Below the pieces are notes generated by a model. It saw only the letters and a program-made list of their open reading frames with translations. It did no database searches and had not been told where the DNA came from. Source: Austropuccinia psidii (taxonomy: Eukaryota; Basidiomycota; Pucciniomycetes; Pucciniales; Sphaerophragmiaceae). Taken from it: 64,000 nucleotides of DNA. Shown piece after piece: positions 13,408 through 26,800 of this stretch (positions are counted from its first letter, which is position 1; each line of letters begins with the position of its first letter). The stretch lies in NCBI GenBank assembly GCA_023105745.1, contig JALGQZ010000013.1, positions 2,081,501 through 2,145,500 on the forward strand. The letters run 5' to 3'. A program made the translations under genes and the position numbers.

Positions 13408-14581
13408 TTATGCATTAGTTACAGTAATTTCATCACTTTTAGAAGTTTTGGATTCTTCAGTGTCTTTTTCTGAGTAAGATTCTTCTTCTTTATCATTGTG
13501 GTCTTCTGTTTCCACAATTTCATTGATTTTTCCTTTTTTAAGGAAATTATTGGCTAAGTGTCCAACACCACCACATTTGTGGCCCTTTCTTTCATCATTA
13601 CTGCCAGATTTTTTGGGCTTGAAAGGTTCTCTTGCTTTATCTTTCTTGATAAAGGGTTTATTTGAACTTTTAATGTCCAATTTTTCCAAGTTCTTCCAAT
13701 TTTTGTCCTTGTCACTATGTCTTCTAGTGCATTGATATACTATTCTGTGGAGAATGGTTCTACACACCTGCTTCTCAGGGCATTTTCCAATTCTCCTCCA
13801 AATTTGTTAAGTATTTTCATTTGTACCATTTTTTGTGACATTTCTGGGTATAATGCATTTAATATATCAACTTGTTTTAAGAACCAAGTCAAAGTTTTAT
13901 CCTTGTCTGGGTCAAAGAAGGAATTTTCAAATGCAATTTCTATTTTTTACCTCCAGGAAGCATTAGCCCACTTGGTGATTATTTCTTGTTTGAACAAAGA
14001 CCAGGTATTTTTGCCATTTGTTTGCCTTATGCCATAATACCATTTTTTGCAGATTTCTCAAATATTGAGTGTAATCTGGAAGTGACTAATTCATCTGGTA
14101 TGGCATAATCTTCTTGTGAAATGTCAATTGTTTTAATAAATAACATATGGTCATATTCACCTTCTCCTGTGAATATTGTGAATTCTTTTAATTGAGGTGC
14201 TTCCTTCATTAAGACTTGGTTATTGTCTTGGTGACTCAATTCTGTAATGAATTGATTTGTTATTTCCTCTTTTGGTTTTCCAGGACTTCTTATGTGAGAA
14301 AATGGGGTTGATAACTTTGGCATATTTAAGTTGGCCTCACTTGTTTTATCCATTTTTCAGTAATAAGCTTTATTTCACTTTGAATGTCATCTTTCAGATT
14401 CATTCTTGCTGCACCACTTTTTTCCACATGGTCTAGAAGTAATTTTGGTGTGATGAAGTCTTTTCTCAAGTTTTTCTACAGAAATACTTAATTTGTTTAA
14501 TTTTTCTGTAATATTATCAATACTCACGTCATCATGGATTTTCAAATTTTTATCTTTGATATATTTTATATATTTATACAA
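13408..14581 (-). pseudogene. Decayed Gag of element B2
   Basis: Three minus-strand pieces (14581-14387, 14353-14027, 13767-13408) match the order of family A Gag. The first has heptad-like residues (KLNKLSISVEKLEKRL). The second has the capsid-like motif FTGEGEYDHMLFIKTIDI, which parallels [18 protein letters not shown] in A2. The third has a worn zinc knuckle (HKCGGVGHLANNF, with first and last Cys lost). No 5' LTR is visible at 14640-15000, so the element appears truncated at its 5' end. Confidence 0.78.
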
Positions 14582-14639
14582 TTCCTGTTGCCCTGGTATG
14601 AATTTTTGAGTATTGCCAATTAAGACTTTTGGTTTATTA

Positions 14640-16480
14640 TTTTCAACATTAAATTTAATGTTATCATTTTATTTTTTGTTTTGTACATCAATTTATGTTA
14701 ATGATAAATAATCATTTATTTCTTGTAAGGATAACAATGAAAATATATTCCAGTTCTCTATATAATACTAATTAGACTATCCCCTGTATAATTGATCAAA
14801 ATAGAAAAGAGTTTTTGGTTTGTGTAATGAAAAATTTATCATGTTTTATATAATCCAAAAGCTTATCATTGCAATAATAGATGAAAAGAAAATTCAAAGT
14901 TCTAAATGACAATATTTTTGACTTCAATGAAATAAGTAGGGAGTGATAAGAGATAATTACTAATATTTACATTGTACAAAGGAAAAGAAAATGATAAATT
15001 GTATATGACTAAAATGGAAAAATTGTATTTGTTTTAATGTCAAAATGAAAAAGGGAAGTTAAGTACATATTAAAATAAGACTTTAAATATAAAAAAGGAA
15101 TCTTACTTGAATTATTTAAATGAGATTTTGTAATATATTGTTTTAGGAAACATGACGACAATATAATACATGGAGATATGGAGAGACAAAAACTAATGAT
15201 AGATATAGATATTTTACCTTATTTTTTTCCCTCACAAATAAGCTAGAAACATGAATCTAAGTTTAATGGAATCTATCAGCTAAATAGAGCATAAAATGGA
15301 ATAAATCTAATGTTAAATTTAAAACTCTATACACCTTTCTGGTAATGAATGATTTCCTCAAACATCCACTCATGTCTTTCACTGTTTATATCAATTATAT
15401 TACAATTCTATACCTCTTAACTTGTATCAAAATCAGTATTCAAATCTAGAAGGAGCTGGGAAAGTATATCAAGCAACAATTGTTTCATTATTGATATACT
15501 TTATGTGGGTCTTGAGGCTCATTTCTTTACAATACAAATCCAAATTTGTAATTAAATTGACTAGTGATCCACCACTGAGATGACTGAAGGTGAATTTGTT
15601 GCACCTAAAGGTGGGAGTAACTTCACAATAAAACTATCAACTGCCTAAACAATACAACTGAAGCTATAGTTGGATATGATCACCAAACCACAGAGTAGTA
15701 TGATTAGTTACTATCCTTTTTTATGACAAACATGTATAACTTGAACTTACCTTAATCAACTTCAAACAATTCTATAATGAAACAAGTTTAAATTAGATAA
15801 ATGAAAAGAGAAGAATAAATGGGAAAGGAAATAAAAAATTAAAAAAGCAAGACAAGGAAGAACAGGATGAAGCAGAGAAAAGGAGTGAGAAGACTAAGAG
15901 GCGGATTGAGGTGGAGATAAAAAGTGTAAATTTGGGAATTTTTTCCATCTGGTCATGCATACAATATGCACATGATTTTTGGCTCTTAGGTGTTTGGGTG
16001 GTTTTGAGACTAGGAGTTTCAGCTACACTTGCTCATGGGGTAATGATTTTCCACATTTTTCACATACCCAAATAGGCAACAAATACCTCAAAATAAGTCT
16101 TTGAATATGCAAAACTTGAATTAACGTACACATTCAAAATTCATCCTTTCTCACAATCACATGGAATAATGACCCTTGTTGGGTCAGCTAGTTTATACAC
16201 TCAAAACCAGATTAGTATTTTGCACGCAAATCTAGCTGGGTTAACTTTATAGGGTGCATAAGCTAAAATGATCTCTGAGGGGTCAAAATAAGAGTACTTT
16301 GGCAAGTCACCTTAGCACCCAATTTTTTCAAGAAAATTCAATCAGGTGCCACTTTTAATATGTAATAATGTCTTGGTTATTGGGGGCTCATGTGACAATC
16401 CTCATGCTTACGTGTTTCTTTTGCTTTGTTTTTAATTTCATTACATACGCATGGTAATCAACCAAAATTTTAGTTTATTT
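14640..16480. other. AT-rich stretch, no gene seen
   Basis: No coding-like frame, LTR end or recognisable transposon part was found. The expected 5' LTR of element B2 is not here. The base composition changes sharply near 16490 to the GC-richer island on the right. Confidence 0.5.
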
Positions 16481-16713
16481 TTCTTAATAATTAACATCAT
16501 TGGGCGTGAGTTGAGATGTTTTGCGCTTGGTAACGTACATCTTAGTGTGCATTAGACAATGGCTTGCTAGTTCTAGAAAACCCCTTTGATCACTTTCGAC
16601 ATAATGAAGCTTGCGCAATGTGAAGCAAAGGGTACCTCTCCTGGTCAATGAAGAATTGACGATGGGCGTTACTTGGGGGCTTAACCTCCTAGAGGATGCG
16701 GGTAGCAACTCAT

Positions 16714-16733
16714 GTTTTTTTTTTTTTTTTTTT
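16714..16733. repeat. Poly(T) tract
   Basis: An uninterrupted run of about 20 T lies between CATG and CGCGAAAG. It could be the tail of a short minus-strand retroposed copy or simple slippage. No target duplication was found. Open frames starting at it (PheN runs) are not believable genes. Confidence 0.6.
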
Positions 16734-17136
16734 CGCGAAAGCCAATGGGTATCCCAGGGCGGGTTTTCACACGCTCAAGGGATGCAAACATTGTGAGTAG
16801 ATTCAAATTAGCCATCACTGATGACGGGCGTCGTTGTAGACGGAAAGGAAAGGGCTCTGAAGGAGAGTTGTCGGTGACGGTGGGTAAGAAATATTGGAAC
16901 GCTCAGGGTGCGCTAATTTCTAGGCGGTGGCTGGTTACTCGCGCAAGCAACGCATGTGCCTTCATGAAACGCAAGCGGAGATACTAAATTCCGTCACATG
17001 CGTAAACAAACAAAATCCAGCGCGCAATTTCGCAGCGAAAGCCGAAGCCGGCCTGAGGGTACTTGTGGGTCAGCGACTCAATTGTATGTGTCACCCAGCA
17101 TGAGGCAGCTTACAGCTCTTCAGGATTGCCCCTGCC

Positions 17137-17455
17137 CTAGTATGGGTATCCATAGTAAGGGTAACCACCCCAGTAAGGGCGACCCCAGCCGTAGTAACCT
17201 GGGTATGAATAGCCGTAGTACGGATAACCGCCGCCAATAATTATGGGAGCGTGGGTTTTTGCATTAGCGGCCACAGCAGCAGTAGCAGCTTTAGAAGCAG
17301 TGGCAGCGGTGGCAGCTGTTTCGGCAGCAGGTGCAGCAAATGTTCCTGAAGTGGCATCAAAGCAAAGGCGTCAGCGATCGACTTCCAGCGAGTAGATGGA
17401 AGTGAATGTTACCCGTAACAGCGGCGAGAGCAATAGTGATGGCGGTAAATTTCAT
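17137..17455 (-). CDS. Small secreted Ala-rich, Gly/Tyr-rich protein (two exons)
   Basis: Exon 1 runs 17455-17413 and exon 2 17345-17137, joined over a 67-nt intron (GTAACA donor, CTGAC branch-like site, CTTCAG acceptor). The spliced frame gives 83 residues and ends TAG. Residues 1-18 (MKFTAITIALAAVTGTFA) look like a cleavable signal peptide. Residues 19-47 are Ala/Thr-rich. Residues 52-83 are built of Gly, Tyr, Pro and Trp in GYPYYGY-like repeats. There is no Cys. The intron phase fits exactly; without splicing the frame stops after about 32 codons. I do not recognise the family. A secreted cell-wall, matrix or plant-facing (effector-like) protein is an inference from signal peptide, size and composition. 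It sits in the only GC-richer island in the window, away from transposon genes. Confidence 0.75.
17346..17412 (-). other. Intron of the secreted Gly/Tyr-rich gene
   Basis: 67 nt, GT at 17412-17411 and AG at 17347-17346, with a CTGAC branch-like element about 30 nt before the acceptor. It interrupts codon 15 after its first base. Size and signals are typical for basidiomycetes. Confidence 0.75.
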
Positions 17456-17615
17456 CTCGGCTTTATTTGTTTGTGTAAAAAGTTTTCAAAAATATGACAA
17501 ACAGTCAACTAGAAAGATTAGGTAGAAAGATAAATTAAAAAGGATTGGAAGCTCCTGTTTGTCTGGCAAGGTGATAATGGAAGTAAGATGAGGGAGAAAA
17601 CTGACCAAGCAAGCT

Positions 17616-17625
17616 CTTTTTATAG
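17616..17625 (-). promoter_or_regulatory. TATA-like box upstream of the secreted protein gene
   Basis: On the minus strand the sequence ACTATAAAAAGAG lies about 160 nt before the ATG at 17455. A start site about 30 nt downstream would give a 5' UTR of about 130 nt. The position fits a core promoter, but it is inferred from sequence only. Confidence 0.5.
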
Positions 17626-17699
17626 TCTGATGAGTGTCTTTGCTGCTTGCGTTCCAAGCAAAACTACATGTACGTAAAACCTCGATAGCTAGTTTTGCC

Positions 17700-19000
17700 A
17701 ACCTGAACCGATGAATTTGGATCAACTTGCCTTGCCAGCTGCGAGTAAATCAACTCATTCAGGCATTATTTGGCGAATACTTTACCCAAATAGTCAATGT
17801 TTCTCAGGAAACTGGCGGTTTAGTCGCAAGATCGGGGTACAACTGCAGTTTGCCAGTACGCAAGCCGCAAGTGTGATCTTCCCAACTCGCCCTTATGGTC
17901 ACTAGCTTCTTGTAAAACAACGTTTTGAGTGAGCAGAGCTCTGCAAATATTGCTTGTTTGCTTTCATGAGGAATCGGCTCGTGACCCGGACGGCCAAGCT
18001 GGGAAAATCTATGAGCAAGGAAGCGAAGCCTGAGGCTGGTTTGGGTGAGCAAGGTTGCTTAGTCCGTTTATATCCTGATATGGAGAGAAGTCAAGAAGAG
18101 CCTGCTACAGACCCTATATCGCCTTATTGAGCCTGAGACGAGTTTCTGCTGTCAAGATTCAGTCCCTGGTCACTGCAAAAATTAACTGCTTTCCTGGCAG
18201 TATGTCAATTCTTTTGCAAGCTATGGCATATAGCAGTCAATTTTTGTTCATGTAAAAAATTGAAAAACAAACAAAATGGCACAAAAAAAATTTATAGACT
18301 TTATTTTGTCTCGAAGACCTTTTTCGAACATAAAAATAAGAGTTTCTGATTATATCTCAGCTTTAGAAAAACCCCTCCTACCTTCATGAATTATTTGAGT
18401 GCTATAGCCAATATATTACATTTAAGAACACACAAAATGACCACACATAGCTCTAGGGAATCTGCACGAGTGGATATCAAGATGGGATGGCAAATAGTCT
18501 GATGCATCCCTGCATTGGCAAAATACCTCCCCAACTTTCTGCGCCACTTAGCAGAATTGGTAGTTGGGGAGCCAGAATTGGATTTCACGTATGAAAACAT
18601 TTTGATTTTTTTCAAGTCAAAACACGATTTTATTTCTTTACACTGTCTATCTATTAATTTCTAAGGTCTTGCAAGTAACTGTTTTGATAGATTTATCTAC
18701 AACTGTAGAGTTATTAGATGAAAGGAGGTCATCTCCAGAAGAAAATGGTTGATTCATTTTGTTCATGATTTCTTGATTCTGCCAATTGCATGAAGGAATT
18801 TCACAGAAGATGGTGGGGCTCATAGGAGCTACTGGGTTGCTACAGTTGCTACATGTAGAAACACAAAGCCTCTGGATGGATGCAACCCACGCCCAACTTA
18901 TTTTGGGTTTACCTACACTGGTGTATATGTATTTTTATGTCGGTGGGAGAATAGGTGTGGAATACAGCTGTTTACCCCCCTCGCGCGGATGCTCTTAAGA
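17700..19000. other. GC-richer flank of the secreted gene, no firm gene
   Basis: 17700-18150 is the GC-rich upstream flank of the secreted protein gene. Short open frames occur at 17711-17905 (+), 17804-18052 (-) and 18391-18615 (-). The last reads MKKIKMFSYVKSNSGSP and has a balanced composition, but no motif or splice-consistent extension was found. I cannot call a gene. Confidence 0.4.
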
Positions 19001-19059
19001 GATATTTGTGATCTTCAAGAAAAAGTTCAATTGTCAGGATCAAGGTTTCTGATCTGACG

Positions 19060-20870
19060 GTTTGCTAAAACAAGTTTTTTTTGCCATATTTTGCCATTTT
19101 GATGGGTATAGAACATGTGAAACATGGAAAAACATGAAAAAGATGGTACAAAAGAGTCAGAAAAATAGCTCTAAAGGCCATGTTTGTCCTTGTAAAGAAT
19201 TGGTAATCATGAAGATGAGGGTCCTTTAGAGATTTATTTGTGACCATTTTTTGCCATTTTGTGTATTTTCCATTCTTTACACATGTTATAGCCATTAAAT
19301 AATTAAAATGAGACAGAAGTAAAGACATAAAACCTCATGTTGATGATCAAATGTGGAAATAAATCTACAAAAAACCTATGAAGCTGATTTTTTGAAATTT
19401 CATGCCTTTCGGTGTATTTTTCAATTTGTAATAAAAACACCCAGAGAAAGGTTAATCAATTTTTTGGAATGATAAAATGAAATCACGCACCTTCATGATG
19501 ATGATGGAAGATAATTTTCAAGATCAAATACAGCCTTTGTATCTATCTTTTTTTCCATATTGTAATATTCTATTTATCCTTCAATATTTTAAATACACTA
19601 TAGCCATGAAATCATCAACATCAGGCAAGAGGTGCTTTCTTAAAGAGTTTAAAAAATTGGACAGACATCCTTGATGGTGATGGTGACAAAATGTCTTTCA
19701 GAAAAACGCATACTTTGAAGCTGTTCCTATGGCTATTTCATACCATTTTGTCTGTTTTTCAATATGAGACATTTGTTTCCACCATGAATATTCCAACATT
19801 ATCCAAAAAGAAATGTCTTTGAAAGTTTGATACAGAATAATCAACCTTCAGGTGGATTATTACAACTCGTACTCAAGCTAAAATCAAAATTCAAAGCCAT
19901 TTTTTGCCGATGTTTTGTGCCTTTCAATATTTACCTGTATTTTAGGAATGATAAAATTAAAATTTGGAAAAAGAATATTTTGTGAAAACCTGAGATACTA
20001 CCATACACTGCGCTTTTTATCATTGTTAATTAGTCAAAGAAAAGAGCACTGTGTTAAGAGCTATGTTTCTACCCTTTTGTACATTCTGATGTTTCCCGAT
20101 GTCCTTAATACGTTATGGCCATTAGTTAAACCGCATAAGCCAGAAAAATATGCCTTGGAGGATTTAGTATAGTGAGAAACCACCTCAATAATTATAATAC
20201 CTCTATATACGGAAAAAATCCTTTAGAGCCCCGTGTGTATAGCATGTGCCATTTTGTTGCGTATCAATCTTTGACTTTGACTTGAACAATGAATTAATAT
20301 AAAAATATATTAGAAATCATTTCAAGAGTCTTAAATTCAGACTTAAACCTTTTAACATCTTATTCAAATAAATCAGAGCCTAAATCACAATTTTTTGAGC
20401 TTTTGGTTCGATTTCCTTTTTTTTCAATATTTTGCATAGTTTATAGCCATTAAATCCTCAAATAAAGTCAGAGCGATTATTTTTATAAGCTCAAAGTATC
20501 AAAAGAAGCAATTATATTTTTTGATTTAGACTTTTCCCAAATGCAAAACAGGGCCTGTGGACGTTGCTTGGGTTCACATTCTAAAATTTGATGTGTTTTT
20601 CATTATTTTCAAGTATTAAGCCCATTGAATAATCAATATAAACCATTTAAAACCTTTTCAAAGGCAGATATATCATCATCAAACCTTATTTACATGATGG
20701 GAAACAGTCAAAAACCAAAAATTTAGTATTTAGAGCTATTTTGTTCCAATTTGTGAGAGTTTGTGTGTTTTTAACCGTTTTACAAGTGTTATGGCATGAT
20801 ATTATAAACATGACTAAGGAGGAATCACCATGAGAGAACTGTCTACTTCTGAAAACAGGTGTTGCATTTG
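19060..20870. repeat. Worn tandem satellite, unit about 165 bp
   Basis: A degenerate block of the form GCCATTTTGT...TTTTTCAATATTT...TTATAGCCATTAAATCATC recurs near 19247, 19402, 19548, 19737, 19899, 20066, 20248, 20400, 20575 and 20738, with spacings of about 146-189 bp. Good copies of the second part sit at about 19290, 19600 and 20450. Short open frames inside (for example 19915-20172) are not coding-like. The copies are too diverged for an exact consensus by eye. Confidence 0.6.
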
Positions 20871-23800
20871 GAAAATGACATAGGAGATAGATTGGATGAA
20901 GTGTGGAACACAGAAAAGAAATTAAATTATATAGCAGAATTTTTGGAAGAAACTTGAATATGAGCTCTCAATAAATTTCTCAAATCTTCATCCCTCAAGA
21001 GGGAAGGAAGTTTTCACTTTCTGATGTAGGTTACTTGATATCTTACTATATCTCATTTAATAAAAAATTACAATTTTGTATGGTGGTTACAGCTTGTAGA
21101 TATCTGATTCATTCAAATTATGGGGAAATGATTATTGAGATATATTGATATTAATGCTGTTGTATTAAAAGGTAAATTGAATCAAAGAACAAATATTTCA
21201 ACAATTTAATCCTTTCTTAAAGCTTTCAAAAAACTCAAAATAAATGTTAGTCCGTTCTTCTTAAAATTATTTAGTGAAACTAAGCTATATCTCTCACTTT
21301 TTCCCTCTCACTAGGGAAATATCATTTATTTGAAAATGAAACAGAAATTACTTCTAGCTTTCTTAATAAATATTACCTTCATAGAGAGCTTATTGAAAGA
21401 TAATATATTCTGGATATATACTGCCAGGAACTTCATATGAGAAATTCTGAAGAGTGGCTTCCTTATATTATATAGAAAATAATTAAAATAGCAAAAAGAT
21501 ATGTTGTTTAAATTTCTCAATTAAGGAAATTTATTCTCTTATAATCTCAAGCTATAGACTTAGAACATTTCTGATTTTGAAACTTTTAATATTTGTAAAT
21601 ATTATCATACATATGACTAATGACAATAAAGAATATCCTTATCTTAGCTTTCCTACTTTTTCAGAGAGTTTCTTTCAAATGCGCTATTTATATTCCTTTT
21701 TTCTATCATTTTTAAATTGTTCAATTACAAGATAGGCCCCAATAGCTGTGATTGGATTAGAAGAATACTTTTGGGACAAAATTTAGAGAAGCAGAGGAGG
21801 TGAAATGCATAACTGGGTATTGTCTGGACCTTTTACATTATGCTTGCATATAATTTTTTGAACTAATCCAATTCTAACTTTGAAATTTGCAGAAAGATGA
21901 TTTGGCTTTCTCAATAGGTTCAATTTCATCCTTTTTTGAAATGTCTTATAATCCAAATATTATTCATAAAATTTCCAGGATATAAAAATATTTTCTTTCA
22001 TACTCTCTCATTTATTTTATCATTATTGTATTAGAATATCTATTTTGATATTAGGATGAACTCAACTTCAACTATGTTCTTCAGCTGAAAAACTTGATAG
22101 TTTTGTGATTACTTGGGGAATTCAATTCAAGAAATAATGATATCACTTTCTAGATATGACCAAATAAAAAAACTCAGGAAAATACTAGGCATTGAAAAGA
22201 AGGTGGAAGACAAGCCATTCTGCCTTTCCAAAAAAAGTTTCATTTGTTTTAGAGATTAAGTCATATTGATTAATTGGCATTCTTATTGAAGTCCTGATCA
22301 TATGGAATGATTATTTGATAATTTGGAATAAATGTTTTATTATATAAGGTAAATTTACCATCATGTGTAATCAGTTCCTCACAATGTTTTCATTGAAAAA
22401 GGATGTTTTTGCTTTATATCAACCCAATTATTATTTTAAAGAAAGTGGGAATTGATACTGAACTGATAGATTTTATCAAAAATTTTGCATTTTATTTTAG
22501 AACAACATTGTAACATGTAAAAATGATTTTTCTGATTCAAATAGCACAAGAATATTGCACCTTTATTTTAATTAGGTTAAGTTGATACAATTAAAAGTTA
22601 GTGATTATTTGACATGGTACCCCAGTAAACAGCAATCTTTGAAGGTATTTTTGTGCTAATTTGTCTGTTTTGTAGGTTATAAATTTATTCTAGCCATCAT
22701 TTATTCATGATAAGGTACCAGAATTTTTCTTTCAAGTCTTTCCACCTCACCTTTCAGACAAAAAATGACCTTTAGAGCTTTTGTTGTTCCATTGACTATG
22801 AGAAAAGGTTTCCCCTGCTGGAAGGTGCCATAGGTTTAGCCTTGGTCAAACATAGAGGCAACCTGCTTTGAACCTGCTTGAAACCATATTCTGTTAAAAT
22901 TCAAGTAACAAATGCATATAGTTCAATAAAATAAATAGGGATTTCATACAGAAACGTGAAATAAAAATCTTCAGCTTCCAATATTCTTTTGTCTTCTGAT
23001 CCTTTAGAATTGAAATATTTGTGATCCACTTTGATTAGTTAAGTATTCACATTTCAAAATAAAATATATCAGTATTGAGTTTATAACAAAATTTAAAGGC
23101 TAAAAATCAAAATGAACTTAAATTTTATATAAAAAAACATATTGGATCTTCTGCCTTCAAATGTATCCTAGTTTAACTTTTTTATTATGAAAAAGGTGCT
23201 TTCTAAGTATGACTAATTATCCATTTTTCTCAATCTAATCATTAATAATATTGAAAAGATTTATCCTTATAAAAAGACTTTCCTTCAAGAAATTTACATG
23301 AAAAATCCCTTTTTAAATCTAACTTTATTTTTTTGTTCCAAAAAACATTAATTTTAATAGTATTTTCTGGTCTTCATATTTTATTCCTTCACTCATTTAG
23401 TGAGATAGTTCTCTCAGAATTAAATTCCTTGAAAATATTCCGTGAACAAAAATAATGTTGATAAAAGTTTGGTTACTTTTCAAAGATATTTTGAGGGAGC
23501 AAGCTATTAAGGATTTAATGAGAAGCACAGTGTGTCCAAGTTTTCAATAAATCTAAAATAGAATATATTTAAATATATTTCAAATCATTAATTTATGTTT
23601 TGAAAAACTTGAATATTTTCTCTTCAAAATTGAAATTGAGGTGTTATTAAAGGTTATATATCTCTTTAAGAGTATTAGGGCCAAGGAGTTTGTTTTCTTT
23701 AATGTAATTTTATTTAAGAAAAGACTTGTAAAGATATAAACTTCATTAGTAATAATAATTTTTTACATTTTTGAAGAAATAAGATATGATTAAATGAGAA

Positions 23801-26800
23801 ATAATAACTCTTGCCTGTTCATGATGATTTATAAAAGATTGTCTCCTAATCTTAAGTTTTTTCCATGTTCAAGAAATATAACCTTTCATATTTTACACCT
23901 CGAAGCTATTATTTTTTATTCTTCCCAAAAGGAAATCAATATCATGTTTTAAAACAAAAAAATTACTCAACTTATATTTTCAATAAATTATATAATTTTA
24001 ATAATAACATTATTAATCAAAAAAGATAAATGAACTGTGGATTATTTTTCAACAAAATATGTAAAAAGACAAATTTTTTCTCTATCTACCTTTACCACTA
24101 TGAAAAATAGGTTCAGAATTATTTACTTTGGAAAGAACTAATTTAACCAAAACATAACCTTCATTTTTCAACTGGAAGAATAATAATCATAGATCAAAAA
24201 AATAAATATTAACAAATTATTCAAAACATTATCATAATTTAATAAGATACGTAAAGATTTGTTACAGTTAATTTTTGAAATAATCTAATTCAAGGTGAGA
24301 AAAACAAATACAACATTTCTCCAAGTCAGTAAGGCATGTTTTATGTTTTGAAAATTCAAAAAAAATTATACAGAAGTAATCTTTCTGATAATAGTTTCAT
24401 AAACTCTTGAATAACCTCGGAGAATTCATTGAAAAGGTTGGCAAAAGTTTGAAAGAAAATAAGTTTTTTAAATAAAGGTTTATACATTGGAAAAGTTAAG
24501 CTTTTCAATTGAACAAGTTATCTTTCATCCTAGTAACTAAATGAGAAATATACCTGAAATCTTTCATTATTAAAATAAATCTAGTGATATTATGTTTGAT
24601 AAAGAAAGGTAAATTAAAAAACTTTTTAAATTTAAATGCTGCTTTGAGTTAGAGTCGTGTTTTAATTTCGATTTTTTTTCGAAAAATACGGCCTTCTTTA
24701 TTTCTTGAAGATGAATGGGTAGAAAATTTAATAAATTTTGAGTTTTCAACTGGGACATTAATTCCTTTGATAAACTGCAGAAGGAATTCCTCTAATTAAA
24801 ATATCAAAAATTCATAAATATTGTTTTTTCAGCTCATAAGGATGATGAATTTTTATATTTCACCAAAATATAAGTCTTTTTTGTATTATGGGTTTTCCAA
24901 ATACCCAAAATCATGAACAATTGCAATATAAACCAATTTTCTGATAGTATATTATCATCCTTAGCTTTAAATTAAAAATAACTATACCTGATATACATAA
25001 AACATAATAATTACAAAAAAAGGGTTGAAATATGATTAAATAGCGAAGTATCAAGTTAATAAAAGGGTATCTAAAAGACCTTCTTTTTAACGAAGAAGAT
25101 ATTTCTTTGTAATAAATTTCCTTTTAAACAAAATGTGTGTTCTGTAAAACCATACTTACTACAAAGTGCTATAGCTATAAGCTAAAAGGCTAAGAGATAC
25201 TATCTTTGAAATAATACTAATATAAAAGTATCTTTTATTGCATAACCTAATTTTTTGAATTTTATATATCTCTAATAGCAAGATATTATTGATGGGTGTT
25301 GAGAAGGCTTCAATGAGGAATATAAATATTACGCAACTATCAGATATTTCAATGATCATTTTTATTTAAATAACAAACTCTTTTGAATCAAGCTATAAGT
25401 AATAATAAAGCAAGAAATATAAAATCATATGTTAATAGCTAAAGTCATTGGAGTAAAATTATATCTAAAATAAGGAAGAATCTCTTTGTAACTTAAAATA
25501 ATTGTGTTGTAAAATTAATTCATATCAAGACCAAAAACATGATAATTAAATTTGGGTTTTTGTCTGAAAACGGGATAAGTCGTTGATTGATATGTATGAA
25601 TCTAGATCAGAAATAACTAGACAAATGAATGAAAATATAGCTTTTAACAAATTTTTTGTTACCAAAAGTTTCTGAAAAAAATATTTCTTTGGAATTTTGG
25701 ATGTAGTAAATTATAAACAACAAGGCAAATTTTATATTTTTAACTGATAATATAATTAACAACAAAGAAATACTGCTTTGTAAGCAAATAGTTTTAAGTA
25801 TATTCCTAATAGCTGAAGCATTCAAAAGCTATACTAGTGAAATATAATCGGAATGAAAATTAAAATTGAAGCTCTAATCATGAATAACTCCCTAATTTAT
25901 TCATATTATGGCTTGTTTTATTTAGGCTCAGGATCTGAAGCTTTGTAGAAATACATAGAAGAATTTTGATTCTTGATTTTGGAAGAACATATTTATCATA
26001 TTTTAACAATATAATTATGCTTATAAGCTTCATTCATAAAGCTGATTTATAAATAATCCAGCAATTAATTAGCTTGGAGAGCTGAAGACCATTTATTCTC
26101 TTGCTGTATTTCTATAAATCAAAAACAAGATGTCTTAAAAAGAATTATTAGAAATGAAATGATATAAATGCTATGATATGGGGAAAATCACCTCGGCAAA
26201 TAAGTATTCTCCTAGTATCGTTCAAAAACCATTTTATCAGAAATGACTTTATTGCATAATAATCAATCAGAGACAAAGCTACTATCAGAAAGGCTAAAAG
26301 CGGCTGGGACCTAGTTAATTTTAACTATTCGCTGGGTTTGTCAACGAAACAATTAGATACTTAGTTTTACTATATATAGAGGATATGTTTGTCTCGACAT
26401 CAACTCATTCACTTATCTTTGTTATTAAAGAACTCATCTTCACCTATATTTGATATATCTGGTACTCGTAACCATTGTTCTGGAGGAGTATAGGTATTTG
26501 GTTATTACAATCGCTACTCAAATAAACCCTTACTAATTCTCATCTTACCCAATCTAGAGTACCAGCTACTTTTGCTTTTGATAGTCGTATTGTGGTTATT
26601 TTATAAGGATATTTACATCCAAAAGGTGACTGCCTTAGTTATGTTCAAACCTTCATAAGCTTTGTTTACTTACTATTTTGTTTTAGTATTATTAACTACT
26701 GGCTTAATAAGTATACATAGCAATTATAAGATTAATAAAAACTACTCATTTCAATAAATATGTAATTTTGAACAATTAAAATCATATATAATATTGCATC

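Noticed and set aside
16712..16987. Plus-strand frame starting with a Phe run
   Set aside because: It begins in the poly(T) tract and lies downstream of and opposite to the secreted gene; no intron or motif supports it.
16998..17240. Plus-strand 80-codon frame
   Set aside because: It is largely antisense to exon 2 of the secreted Gly/Tyr-rich gene, whose spliced frame explains the sequence.
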